Below are positions 33,201 to 43,199 of a stretch of DNA of 64,000 nucleotides, piece by piece. The notes under the pieces were generated by a model, which searched no databases, was not told where the DNA came from, and saw nothing but the letters and a program-made list of their open reading frames with translations. The translations under genes were made by a program, and so were the position numbers. Position 1 is the stretch's first letter; every line of letters begins with the position of its first letter. This DNA comes from Mesostigma viride (taxonomy: Eukaryota > Streptophyta > Mesostigmatophyceae > Mesostigmatales > Mesostigmataceae): assembly GCA_009746045.1 (NCBI GenBank), contig RPFO01000123.1:361120-425119 (forward strand). Direction: 5' to 3'.

Positions 33201-36200
33201 GAACGGCCGCTGCGCCATCTCAAACATGGCAGACGGCAGGTCCTGCCCCGGCAGCAAACCGCGCAGCTCGAACGGCAGCACGAACTTGTCCGCCTCCACA
33301 ATGATCTGGTACGGCTCCCCCGGCTGCACGTCCCTCATCATGGGCCCCTCCTGCGGTTCCCTCACTCCAATCCCTGCCTGCGGTGCCAGCCCCCCCCCGC
33401 CTTGGCCAGAAGACCCTGGGCGGCTGCCAGCAGGAACACTGGTAAAGCTAGCTCCCGCCGGCTGCGAGTTGAGACCAGCCTCGGAATGCGACGTGACTGG
33501 ACTCGCGGACGCCAGTATACCTGTCAATGCGGCCGACCCCGGCCCCATGGTGCCATCGCGGATGCCAAAGTGGGTGCGGAAGGGCTCGTGTCGCGCCACC
33601 ACAACGTCCAGGCTGGCCTTGAGCACGTCAAGTCGCAAGGGCCCCGTGATCACATACACCCAGGCCACATTGTAGGCGGCGCTGCGGGGGTCCATGTCAT
33701 GGACGAGGAGCATCTGTTCCTGCGCGTAGGAGAGGGGGGGGTAGGACAGCTCCGACCGCACCAGGGGGACGGGGCCGCTGGGTCGTGCAGAAGTTACGGT
33801 AGTCATGCCAGTGCCGTTGACACTCGCCCCTGCTGGCTTGGGGGTCACGCTTACAGGTCCACTACCGGCCAACCCTGCATTCACACCTGCCGAATTCCCA
33901 GCCTCATGAGAGCTGGCAGATAGGCCGCCGGTTTGACCCGTTGTGTTCATGGAGTTGTCATTGTCCTGCTCCCCTGAGGGCAGCAAGACAGCGGCCTTGG
34001 TCGACTGCCCCCCCCCCCGCGTGGGATGCAGTAGACCAGCGTTGCTCGATGACGCAGCGCTGGCACTGACCGCCGCAGCCTCCTCCTCCTCCTCCTCCTC
34101 CTGCTGCTGCTGCTGCTGCTGCTGCTGTTCCTGCTGCTGCTGCATCGCGGTGACGGCCGCCAGAATAATCTCTGCGATCTCCCCCATCGTCTTTTGCTGT
34201 AGCAGGTCCACCACCGACAGCGCGTGGGGGGGCTCCAGCGCAAATGCCGCGTTGAGCGACCCAACGACCGCAACCCCGCTCATGCTGTGGCCGCCCAGCG
34301 AGAGGAAGTTGTCATCACGGCTGACAGGCAGCGAGGGGTCCAGGCCGAGCGCGTCGCGCCACACGTCCGCCACCTGGCGCTCTGTCTCGTTGAGCGCGCC
34401 CACCTCACACAGACTATTGCTGGCATCCGAAATTTCATCGCCACCGTCTTTGCCACCAACACCATCCTGGCCAGCAACACTGGCAGTATCTGCGGTCATG
34501 CTGGTAGAGAGGACCACTCGGGTATTCGTGCTGGCAGCGGTGCCACGGTTTGTGGCCTCCCATCGCAGCTGCGGGTTCTCCTCCACAAACACGGCCACTT
34601 TGCGGCGCTGCACCTTGCCGGTGGAGGAGACCGGGACGGGCTCTGCGGATGCCAGCAGGTAGTAGAGCGCGGGCAGCTTGTGCGGGGCCAAGCGGGCCGA
34701 GCACCACTGGGACAGGAAATGGGGGCCTTGCACTGTGAGCTCAGCAGATGATGGGAGCGGCGCCGACTGCGTGGGCGCAGCAGCGCTATTTATAGGACGG
34801 TGAAATGATGGTGCCCCACCTGCTGTCGCCGCAGCTGGTGTTGCGGAAGAGGGAGCTGCGGAGGAGCTCGAGGATGTGGTTGAGCTTACTGCTGACAGTG
34901 GCAACGAGCATGAGGGTGGTGTTTGTGGGGAGTGCGAGGAGGGACGGGTTGCAGGGGTGGAGGTCCTCTCATCGCCCACCAGGGTGGCATCATGGGCCAA
35001 CGCAGTGGCATCAGCCCCCAAGGAATCTTGGGCCGCCATGCTGTCATTGGTGACGTCGGTGACATCATCTTTAAGCGAGATGAGCGCCGCCACCTGTTGC
35101 CCGTACAGCTCGTGCGGCCGACCAAAGACGACCGCGCGCGTCACCCTCGGGTGTTCCTGGAGCACGTTTTCCACCTGCAGGGGGCGTTGGTTTGGGGGTT
35201 GGCCAGCAGGCAAGCAGGCAGGCGTTGGTTTGGGGGTGCATGGGCCAGCAGGCAAACAGGCAGGCGTTGCTTTGGGGGGTGGCCAGCAAGCCAGCAGGCA
35301 AACAGGCAGGCGTTGCTTTGGGGGGTGGCCAGCAAGCCAGCAGGCGTGCAGGGAGCACGCGAGGATCCAATGGGGATGCACATGAATAGCACTATACCAG
35401 GCAGAGACTCATGTGTATGCATACCCATCATGGCCTATAAATGTTAAGAATTGTAGATATTCCACGGTGTGGCTGGTGGTCCTTGACATTAACAGAGAGT
35501 TGCAGAGTCTACCACGCAGGATGGAAGAACCTACAACGCAGAAAAAACAAGGAAATGCCGCAGTTAAGAATGATGTTTTGAACCTTGATGAACCGCCTGC
35601 TGGGAGGTGGGATGAGCCTTGCGGTTAATAAAGCCAACAGCTTATCTCTCTACTGAGCTGGCCATATGCCTCCTTTCATGCCCAGTTGCCTATCCAGTCT
35701 CTGCCGGCTGGGCAGTATGCAACAAGGAATCGGCGGCGTGCACGCATGCCATGGTCCATTTTATACCCCAGCAGGCCAAAAGAAGTGGCCTAGACGAATC
35801 CGTTGAAGGCATTACTCATCGGCAAGGAAATCTGCCACAGATCAAACATGCTGGGACCATGGCGACATCTCCCTGATAGTGCCATACCTCTTCGCGCTGT
35901 GATCCCGCCCGCCGTGGGCACATGCATGCAAAGTAAAGCTCAACTTTACCTCATCAGGCAGGATCTTCTCTCCCCCCCGGTTGATGATATCAGACTTGCG
36001 CCCCACCAGCCGCAAGTAGCCATCCTCCCCCAGGTAACCCTGATCCCCCGTCCGAAACCAGGGGCGCGCAGTCCCCCCCTCCTCATCCCCCGTTCCCTCC
36101 CCCACGCCTTTGGCCACAAAGAAAGGGTCCGCGATCGCTTCCCCCGGCCGGGCCAGGTACCCGCTCATCACCCCCGGCCCCCGCACGCACACCTCCCCCA

Positions 36201-38740
36201 CCACGCCCGGTGCCACCCGTGTGCACGCGTCGTTGTCGAAAACGGCCAAGTCCACGCCGGACGTGGCCACGCCCACCGTCCCTGCCACCCGCTCCAGGGG
36301 GGGCAGCGGGTTGCAGGCCACCGTCCCGCTGGCTTCTGTCATCGCATACGCCTCGCACAGCGGGGCACAAAACGTGGCCTCTAGTCGGGCGAGCAGTGCG
36401 GGGGGCAGAGGTGCGCTAGAGGAGCGCAAGAAGCGCAGCCGGCCGGGGGGCCACAGGAGGGCCGGGTGGCGGGTGGCCTCTGCCAGCAGCATGGCGTGCA
36501 GCGTCGGGCCCGCGGTGTACCAGGTGATGCCCACCGCCTGGGCACAGGGGCATGCATGGATCCGTGACGTCATTGGAAAGACCATTGGAGAGGGGATAAG
36601 AGAAGCTAGGGGCCACAGCATCAGCGAGACCAGAGTGGGGGTGCAGCGTGGGTGGCCGTGGATTCAAGGCAACCGGCACATGAATGCGACATGACATTGT
36701 GACTGTCAGAGTGAAAAAAAAAAAGGGGCACAGGGCCATGGTGTGCGTCAAGCCACGCAATGGGTAATTCATGCGATCAAACGCGTGGGTTAGCAAAGGT
36801 GCGTGCATAGGTGCACAGGTGCACAGGTAAAGCCTGTCCGGTCAGCCTAGAAGTTTTGGACCGGCCTCAAGGGTTGAGCCGATGCATGACATGCTGAACT
36901 ACGCAGTGCACCCAGTCTTCAAGGAGATGCCGTCGTAGTGCACCCACTGGCCTTGCGCCATGCAGCCATGATGCATGATGCCTGCACTGTATTTATAGAC
37001 CATGCCGCAGTGCTACTACGGGTGCGCGGAACATGCCGGGCATCATCTGGAAGCCATCTACACCATGCACGTATTAATTAGTCACGATCAGCACAAAAGG
37101 ATGGCAGCCATATATAAGTAAGTACAAAAGGATAGCAGATAAGTAAGTACAAAAGGATAGCAGTCATATATAAGTAAGTACTTGCGTGTCATTGTGCATG
37201 GGCATGCCACGGACCTATACACACTACGGCGCCTTAGCATCAACTGCTGACATACCTTGCCGATGCGGAAGAAAGCGCGTGGGTCCATGACCGGCAGCAT
37301 CGCGGTCCGACACCCCACCGCCAGCGGTGCCAGGAGCGATACGACGAGTCCCTGGATGTGGAACAGGGGCATGATCGCGACGGTGACGTCCGCAGCAGTC
37401 AGCCTGAAGTGTGCGGCCACACTGAGAGCGCTGTGCACCAGGTTGCGGTGGCGCAGTGGCACGCCTTTGGGGCGCCCCGTCGTGCCGGATGTGTGCAGAA
37501 GAATGGCGATGTCATCTGGGTCTGGCCCCATGAATCCTTCCGTCGCATTTAACACTCTTTCCGTCGCTGCTCCTCCATGGGCCGATGCGGCTCCATTGGC
37601 AAGCATATTGCAAGACTGCCCGCTCACTGTGGTCAGAGATTCGCTTGATGGATCATTATCCACCTCCGCTGCTGCCCTCCCTGGCCAGTTTCCTTGCCCA
37701 TCGACATCTCGAGATGCCCCACTTGCACCTGGCCCCTTAACATGCCTACCAAACGAGGCCACTTCGTTGTATAAGGAACCCCCAGTTGCCATTGGCACCG
37801 CCACCATCCCCAGCACACTCTGAACACGCAGCCAAGGCGACAACCCCGCCCCTGCCGTGCTAGTCGCATCACCTCCCTGGGTGACATCGCCTGATCCCTG
37901 TGGTTCCATGGGCCAGGGGCTTTCCAGGGCGACGGACCAGACAGAAACGCCCCGCTGGCGGCACGCCTGCAGGATGCTATCCCCCGCCACCCCATCAGCC
38001 ACCACCGCCACACGCGCGGCACTCTCCGCGATGAAGTAGTCCAACTCGGAAACCGTGAAGCTGGGGTTGAGGGGCACCGCCACCATGCGGGCAAACGTCA
38101 CCCCCAGGAACAGCGGCACAAACTCGACCACGTTGGGCAGCGGGAGCAGCACGGCATCGCCGGCGGTCAGGCCCGCACGCCGCAGCAGCGATGCCACGCC
38201 GTCGGCCAGCGCCAGGAGGCTGCCCCGTGTGAGCCCGCGCAGTGCGGTGGTTGCTGATGCGATACCTGCGGTATCTTTGACCAGTGAAGCCACGGAGCCT
38301 GCGGGCGGGCGCGCGTCCTGGTGGTGCCCAGTGGATGATACGAGGCACGCAGGACGGTCGACCTGTGTGGCCACAGGCTGCGGGGATGTCTTCTTGCCTG
38401 TGGCATGTTGCTCAAAGACCACCAGGGGTGCACCCTGATCAGGGGCGTGCTCCGTACTTCCGAAGATTATTACGCCATTGTTCACATTGCCCGCTCCGTT
38501 GGCTACTAGCAGCACGTGGTGATGCTGTCCCGTGGGCTGGGCAACGCCATTGGCTGCACTGCTGGGCATGCCGTTTCCATGTTGTACCAGCAGCGGCACC
38601 GCGCCTGCTTGATGTTCGTCTCTGCCGCCTATCTTCTTCTGTAATATTTCCTCATGCCCGCGCTCACCACGGGCGAGGAACGCGGCGGTGGCGGACACGG
38701 TCGCAAAGGGGCCAGCGACCAAGTCCCGCAGCGTCGCCAT
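19899..38740 (-). CDS. Giant acyl-CoA ligase / nonribosomal peptide synthetase / membrane acyltransferase
   Basis: Three exons: 38740-37256, 36537-35950 and 35174-19899, with GT-AG introns, all phase 0, giving about 5,782 residues. The joins are supported because exon ends fuse conserved ligase sequence (FFRIGK to AVGITWYTAGPT; GGEKILPDE to VENVLQEHPRV). Order: AAE3-like adenylate-forming domain, carrier T1 (Ser about 988), C1, A2, T2 (Ser about 2979), C2, C3, A3, T3 (Ser about 5222), then a multi-pass membrane domain. Carriers need phosphopantetheine. Long Ser/Ala/Gly-rich linkers, a Gln/Glu run after T1 and a GQ repeat before the membrane domain separate the units. There is no thioesterase or reductase. 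The start is the first ATG; an in-frame TTG seven codons earlier is unlikely in a eukaryote. Exon 3 is 15.3 kb and intact. Product unknown; it probably loads an acid and extends it by one or two monomers. An additional small intron in a linker cannot be excluded. Confidence 0.9.
21490..24210 (-). other. Domains: adenylation A3 and carrier T3
   Basis: A3, residues about 4347-5120: LRAGGAYVPLDPRLP, IFTSGSTGQPKGVVLSHRSV, VNLYGCSETCGD, YKTGDLARWLP, VQVRGHRVELGAVED and LPNGKLDRRR. An insertion of about 80 Gly/Glu-rich residues sits between the P-loop and the A4 motif FIDHVLEVLGSLLAG, where again the usual Asp position is hydrophobic. T3: LLDDFFAIGGHSLAALRL, Ser about 5222, followed by a QGQGQ repeat. 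Confidence 0.86.
24450..26055 (-). other. Domain: condensation C3 (canonical active site)
   Basis: Residues about 3732-4262. It starts at YGQEALLAIHEMD and has the intact motif HHSVADG (3931-3937), YIDYAAWQRRWLEDG, VGYFVNPIPVCVDV, NADAPFHKLVAALGL and NPVFQVLVGWNE. It is the only one of the three C domains with the full HHxxxDG motif. It shares EDGGEMGRQLAYWREQL with C2, which implies that C2 and C3 arose by duplication. Confidence 0.88.
26330..27935 (-). other. Domain: condensation C2 (degenerate active site)
   Basis: Residues about 3105-3640. The C fold is recognisable (LSHEQEH, YRHLSTWRRRWLEDG, VGPFANALPVVVPV, HGAVPYHRVLQMV). The active-site motif reads HCSVGDA (3277-3283) where HHxxxDG is expected: the catalytic His is Cys and the Gly is Ala. 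It precedes C3 directly, with no A or T domain between. Confidence 0.82.
28130..31545 (-). other. Domains: adenylation A2 and carrier T2
   Basis: A2, residues about 1900-2790: LKAGGCYVPLDPRHP, LFTSGSTGTPKGVV, INLYGTTETCGD, FYRTGDRARLLPNGQVELLG, LKVRGHRLEPEFVE and TPSGKVDRGG form a complete set. Insertions of about 100 residues (between the P-loop and the A4 motif) and an acidic stretch before the TGD motif are unusual. In the A4 region FLDHVLEIWGSLLHG the position that is normally Asp (contacting the substrate alpha-amino group) aligns with Leu, with Asp one residue later. T2: DLHAFGLNSLSALRF, Ser about 2979. Confidence 0.85.
31930..34390 (-). other. Domains: carrier T1 and condensation C1
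   Basis: T1: DDNFLSLGGHSMSG with the phosphopantetheine Ser at residue about 988 (codon 34286-34284). A poly-Gln/poly-Glu run of about 25 residues follows (34083-34145). C1 covers residues about 1168-1775: LSYAQEQMLLVHDMD, RYRDYSAWQRAWL, VGCFLNPLPL, HADIPFHKVVEALGL and NPVFQTMVVLNE are all present. The active-site motif HHxxxDG reads HNCSCDG (residues 1450-1456): the second, catalytic His is Asn. C1 may therefore be non-catalytic or mechanistically altered. Confidence 0.85.
35175..35949 (-). other. Intron 2 of the giant gene
   Basis: Donor GAG|GTAAAG, acceptor CCCCCTGCAG|GTG, 775 bp, phase 0. Joining restores the ligase motif GEKILPDE-VENVLQEHP. The last 170 bp on the acceptor side are a tandem repeat. 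An open frame runs back through this repeat to a non-ATG codon and would misleadingly suggest a Cys/Pro-rich N terminus. Confidence 0.88.
35184..35350. repeat. Minisatellite at the 3' end of intron 2
   Basis: Four imperfect units of about 40-47 bp (GGCGTTGCTTTGGGGGGTGG, then CCAGCAAGCCAGCAGGCAAA). On the gene strand it is pyrimidine-rich and ends next to the splice acceptor. Confidence 0.85.
36538..37255 (-). other. Intron 1 of the giant gene
   Basis: Donor AAG|GTATGT, acceptor CCCAG|GCG, 718 bp, phase 0. The flanking peptides join into continuous AMP-binding sequence. It contains the short tandem repeat at 37091-37182. Confidence 0.88.
37091..37182. repeat. Short tandem repeat in intron 1
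   Basis: Three copies of AAGTACAAAAGGATAGCAG, with variable ATATATAAGTA spacers. Confidence 0.85.
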
Positions 38741-40120
38741 GTGGGGAGGCACGGCAGCCAACTAACTGCAGGAGACTCCTAGCTGAAATTGATAAAGAGC
38801 TTTGTATGGGGCCGCCAGGCTCCCTCACAGAATGTGGCCGCATCAAGCAGGGTCAGCTGCATCAGCGAGAAGCAGGTAATGAAATCCCGTGTTATAAATC
38901 TCCCAGAGTGTGTGCACAGCTCATGAACATCATTTTATGCTCGAAAGCCAAGCCGGATCCTCAAGCTCACGCTGGTTTCAGTAGCAATGACGAGGGGCGA
39001 CATACGCCAGCGCCCAAACGCATGTGTCAGTGTGCGGTCCGGCCTGCGCATATTCATCGGAACGTCAATAGATATTCAACAGCCGACATCCAGATGATGC
39101 ATACATTAGATGGTTTATGGTTAGCAAGGCAAATCATTAGGACGTGACTAGTTGAAACGAGTACAATACTGGCACCAGAATTGCAAATCATGAATGTCAT
39201 GACCGGCTGTTCCTTCCCGCAAGATGTTTTGTCAACATGGGAAAGAGGAGTCCTGCATGGCCTAGTACGGAGACGAGGTTTGTACATTATGCCGCGGCCG
39301 GCCGGCAGTAAGCTAGCGTTTCATGCATGAGAAAACAGGTACGCGAGTTCACAACTCACACGCGCACAGAGCAATGTCCGATGCCTTTGTTGCTCACTTG
39401 GTTGTCTATTTACGCCCAGCTCTAGACTATCTTCGAGATGTCTTCAGTTAATCCAATAGTAGCACGCGCCATCATAATGACTGCAAGTCTGCAACGGCTC
39501 GACGAGTGCTGCGCCTATGCGACTGCAAATCTTTTGTGCACCAGCGCCGCATTCGTGAACCAACAAAATTGCAGCGATGACAAAACACCTTAATTAAATT
39601 ACACTGCAAGCGTGCCAAATAAGCGCACCATTAACCCATGGGTTAATCATATCAATTTATTTTGAACCTTTTTGCAAATGAAAAGTATATGTAGCTCGAA
39701 GCTAGTACTGTTGTGAGTCACAGCTATGATGCGCATGTCCTCTAACTCATGGAATCGGGCATGCACTTCATTATGCAGTACTCGATCGCGGAGCACGACG
39801 CCGGCAGCTGGCAATCATAAAAATCAGCCTCGCGACGGTGGCTGAGAAGTTAATGAAAAACGACGACGTCGTGAGCTAATTCGTAATGACGACGTCGCAC
39901 CATTAGAAAGTAGTTAGGCCGGAGCCGCCGGGCCACTGGATCGAATGGATGGGGATGGTTGTTGTTGTTGTTTGTTGAATGTTGGGTCCCACGCCGCAGT
40001 CAGCAGCAAAAAATCTCGAAAATTATCGTATATACCTAATAGTATCACGTATCGTATATAATATAGGAGGGGGGACATCCCCCCCTGTATTTGGGGTCTG
40101 GGGAGAAACCGGTCCACCAT
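38741..40120. other. Upstream region of the giant gene, no gene seen
   Basis: It should contain the promoter of the minus-strand gene. I see no clear TATA box. Two close copies of GACGACGTCG (near 39864 and 39888), each containing the palindrome GACGTC, lie about 1.1 kb upstream; their role is unknown. Otherwise this is ordinary non-coding sequence. Confidence 0.5.
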
Positions 40121-40123
40121 AAG

Positions 40124-40202
<79 letters not shown>
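40124..40202 (+). repeat. TTG/CAA microsatellite, 26 units
   Basis: Perfect TTG run. It is flanked on both sides by the same decamer CCGGTCCACC (40109-40118 and 40208-40217). Shorter TTG runs lie at about 39958 and 40385. Confidence 0.95.
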
Positions 40203-40555
40203 GTCCACCGGTCCACCGTATCAAGTAACGTGCGTGTTTGCAAATTTTCGGTTGAAACTCTACGGCCAGGGAACCTCACCCTTATGGCAATCATTATTGC
40301 AAATTAGGGACAAATTCGGTGGATGTATGTATGTAACTATGTATGTATGTAGGGATGGATGGAGTGACGGATTTTCATCCCCTATTGTTGTTGTTGTTGT
40401 TGTTCTAACATTCATTTGATTTGGACTGCGTTTATTTATTGTATTGTATTTTTTTTTTTTTTGAGACTATGATCAGTACAGTGTGTCATGTGCAGTGTGT
40501 AATATTTTACCAACGGTCGTGTTTTTTTTTTATTTTTTATTTTTTTTTTAGACTA

Positions 40556-41012
40556 CCGTAGTGGTCAAAATCACTTTGCGACAAACCTACTTTGCGACCC
40601 CAAAACAGGGTGAAATTTATAGTTTGCGACCCAAAATGAAGGCAAAGTTTTAGGTTTGCGAGCCCATCGACTTGTTTATGGTCAGTGGCAACTGGCAGGT
40701 ACTCGATGTTGTAAATTTATAGGCCAGCAGGCTTGACTGCCTGCTGGCCTGCCGGCCTCCCCGCTCTTCTGCCATCGTGCCAAGACAACGTGCATGGCTG
40801 CACAAGCCTAAACCTTTGGCTTTCGCATGATAAGTGACAAAAGGCGCGAAAGTTTTGGCGCCACGCGTTCGTTCTACCTGTCTGCGTGCGGCACGGCGCA
40901 GGCGCGACGCGGTAAGTTTTGAACTTTGCGACCCAAAATGAAGCCCATGAAAAGTAGTTTGCGAGGTCGATTCGCAAAGAGGTTTGTCGCAAAGTGATTT
41001 TGACCACTACGG
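40556..41012. mobile_element. 457-bp TIR element (MITE-like) with TA flanks
   Basis: Perfect 33-bp terminal inverted repeats (40556-40588 and 40980-41012), beginning CCGTAGTGGTCAAAATCACT. TA dinucleotides on both sides are compatible with a TA target duplication, as in Tc1/mariner-type elements. The interior has subterminal TTTGCGACCC repeats (near 40597, 40623 and 40925) in both halves and no transposase ORF, so it is non-autonomous. Confidence 0.88.
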
Positions 41013-42239
41013 TATATCAAGCCCTATGTTTTCCTATGTTTTCTCACGTGTACGGCCTTATAAGCTTCGCCAATTCTGGCGAACCTAACGGTTCTTCCGA
41101 AAAATTGGCTCCGCCTGATAAGACTTGAGTGGTTCCAGCCGTGTTCAGCCCGTCTCACGTTTCGAGACTGAACAAGTCTCGAGTGGACACGTGTGTAGTA
41201 CTCCTACACACACAGATCTCGAATGATTTATCCTACTACATGTATCAACATATATACTAAAGCTTGTAAAACGCAGCCTTGGCACAATTTTAGCTAACAC
41301 TCTTTCGAACGGCTTTCGGCTCCAGCCACTCAGCGGCGCGACTTACGGTCCGCTTGACGAATGAGCTGCGCGAAATTTCGTTGCGACCAATCACGAAAAG
41401 GTCAAACCACGGCGCGCCCATTTTTGAGGTTTCTGAAGCGTTACATCCAGATGAGCCATTTGGCAGAGGTCCGTATGCCCAGATGGCTCCTACTAGAAAA
41501 CTCTGCGATTTCCTGTGTTCGCGAGCTCCAGATATAACCGTCGCAAACTTTTGGGCTGTTGGAGCAAACTTTCTGTTGGCGATATCCCGTTACAAACGCG
41601 CAGGAAGCTCACACGTGGATTTTCCTGTGCTCCACCGCCTGTAAGCGATTTTTCCCTGCTGTCTGCGGCGAGGTCACTCATCCCCGCGCGCATCGCGCTC
41701 CCGTGCAGGGGTAGCAGTCAATCTGGAGCTAGTTGAACTCCGCAAGACGTAGTTCGCGAGCTCCGTCCACTGCGCGGTTGCGCAGTTTGTCCCTTTGTAG
41801 CAATGTACATATTGTGCAACTTCTGATGAAATTGCTTACGTAGACTTCAGGCGCCAAGGCACACCTCATCATACGATCAATCGTGACGTGCCGGGTTCGA
41901 ACCTTCAGAGGCCTTCTGGCATTCCGGATTTTTTTCCTTCACCCTTTTGCCAAACTCCGTGAATCTTGTGGTCGAAACTCTAAAGCTAGCGCGCGCTCCT
42001 TGGCGGGACTAGTGCCACTTGGCACTCGACGGAGGTACGTGGTGACTCACATCTCCCTAGCCGGGGCTCCCTGGCCGGGGACCGGCCACAAAAAGAACAA
42101 GCTCTAATGTCGCGGGCGAAGCCCGCAAAACTTGTATTATTATCTAGTACCAAATCTGACAGGCTTGCAACACTCCCCGGAAAGGAGAACTTTTGCGGAA
42201 TGACTGTGGGTGTCAGTTGGCGATGCCTTAGGATCCGTA

Positions 42240-42305
42240 GACTTCCGTCCTATAGTCAGCAAAAATTGGTGCGAGAGGTCCCCAGTTCGATTCCGGCCTG
42301 GATTG
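42240..42305 (+). repeat. tRNA-derived fragment (possible SINE piece)
   Basis: ATAGTCAGCAAAAATTGGTG, then GAGAGGTCCCCAGTTCGATTCCGGCCTGG, resembles the D-arm-to-T-arm part of a tRNA with a B box, but no acceptor stem or anticodon arm can be closed. It may be a SINE remnant. Confidence 0.4.
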
Positions 42306-42485
42306 CAGATCGCGTTTTCCGCGGACCGGACGCAAATGGTTTTCACCTTTGCGGCGTGCCAAATCAGAATAAGTCTTACATAGCGTCCACGTGCGTTCTA
42401 ACTTTAACGTTCGTCTTTATAGGTACGTATCCAGTCCTGATCCAGTCCAAGTCGTCCAGCGCTTCGTTTATATTTTTTTTCCACA

Positions 42486-42608
42486 GCCGGCGCCTCGCCG
42501 GCAACAATTTCACGTGGCCGTCGGCCGGCGAATGCCGGCCAACAGCCGGCGTAGGCCGGCCACGAGCTGGCCAAGTTGATGTTGTTGTTGTTGTTGCCGG
42601 CCACGCCC
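42486..42608. repeat. GCCGGC-rich palindrome cluster
   Basis: Nine or so GCCGGC or GGCCGG hexamers in 120 bp, including CGGCCGGCGAATGCCGGCC and AGGCCGGCCACGAGCTGGCC, capable of hairpins. A TTG run (about 5 units) is included. Confidence 0.65.
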
Positions 42609-43199
42609 CATAAGGTCGGACGGAAGCCCCTCGCTAGGGAGGCGGGAAAACGCTTTGAAATGGCTGCTATGGCGGATTTGTGATTTTACCCCGTGCATGC
42701 TTCGAGAACCGCGGTAAAAATTTGTCGACTCCCCGTCTCCCTGCTAACTGATTCGACGCCTCGTCTCCTTATGCAACTCAGCGCCGTTTACGGGACATCA
42801 TTTCCGCAATCACTGCCGAATCGTTTCTCGGTATTGCCTCGCCTGCCCTTGCAGGCTCATATTGGAGCTCTCCGGGGTCACTTCTGCGCAGTTTTACCGG
42901 AATCATAGCCCACCGGCAATGCAGCCCGGCAATGCAGCCGACACTTGGCTTCCCTCTGGCGGCTGATCGAAGTCCGACTGGCCCGATGGAGATGCATCCG
43001 CCACATTGGCGCTTTCACCCAGTGGACCCAACTTCACGCGGCCTACCTATCGCGTTCCCCGGCCGGCCATCACGCTGCAGCTTCCACCACGCGTTGTTTA
43101 CCGTCGGCATCATTTTCACATGCAATATCACGTCCTAATTCTTAGCAAGGCGCGTCTCCTCCACGGCCGGGCGCGGGCTGTGTAGTCACATGAACAGTC

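Larger units (their letters stand above)
34570..38740 (-). other. Domain: AAE3/Pcs60-like acyl-CoA ligase used as loading domain
   Basis: Residues about 1-880, split over all three exons. Motifs: P-loop LLHTSGTTGRPKG (about 413-425), VTVAIMPLFHIQG, GITWYTAGPTLHAML, AMTEASG, WFRTGDQGYLGEDGYLRLVG and the catalytic lysine in VSSTGKVQRRKV. The WYTAGPTLH and TGDQGYLD-like motifs are those of the oxalyl-CoA synthetase/AAE3 group, not of amino-acid-activating domains. It is enlarged by low-complexity insertions before the P-loop and before the last subdomain motif. It should adenylate a carboxylic acid and pass it to T1. Confidence 0.85.

Noticed and set aside
20012-34751. Numerous plus-strand and alternative-frame ORFs up to 680 codons (for example 25887-27926)
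   Set aside because: They are shadows of the GC-rich NRPS exon; none has a domain, and the minus-strand frame has complete motif sets.
35175-35381. Cys/Pro-rich N terminus of the long NRPS frame
   Set aside because: It is the translated end of intron 2 (a tandem repeat) and starts at a non-ATG codon; the splice join to exon 2 restores the ligase motif.
38741-38761. Start of the giant gene at the upstream TTG
   Set aside because: Eukaryotic initiation at TTG is unlikely and an ATG in the same frame follows seven codons later at 38740.
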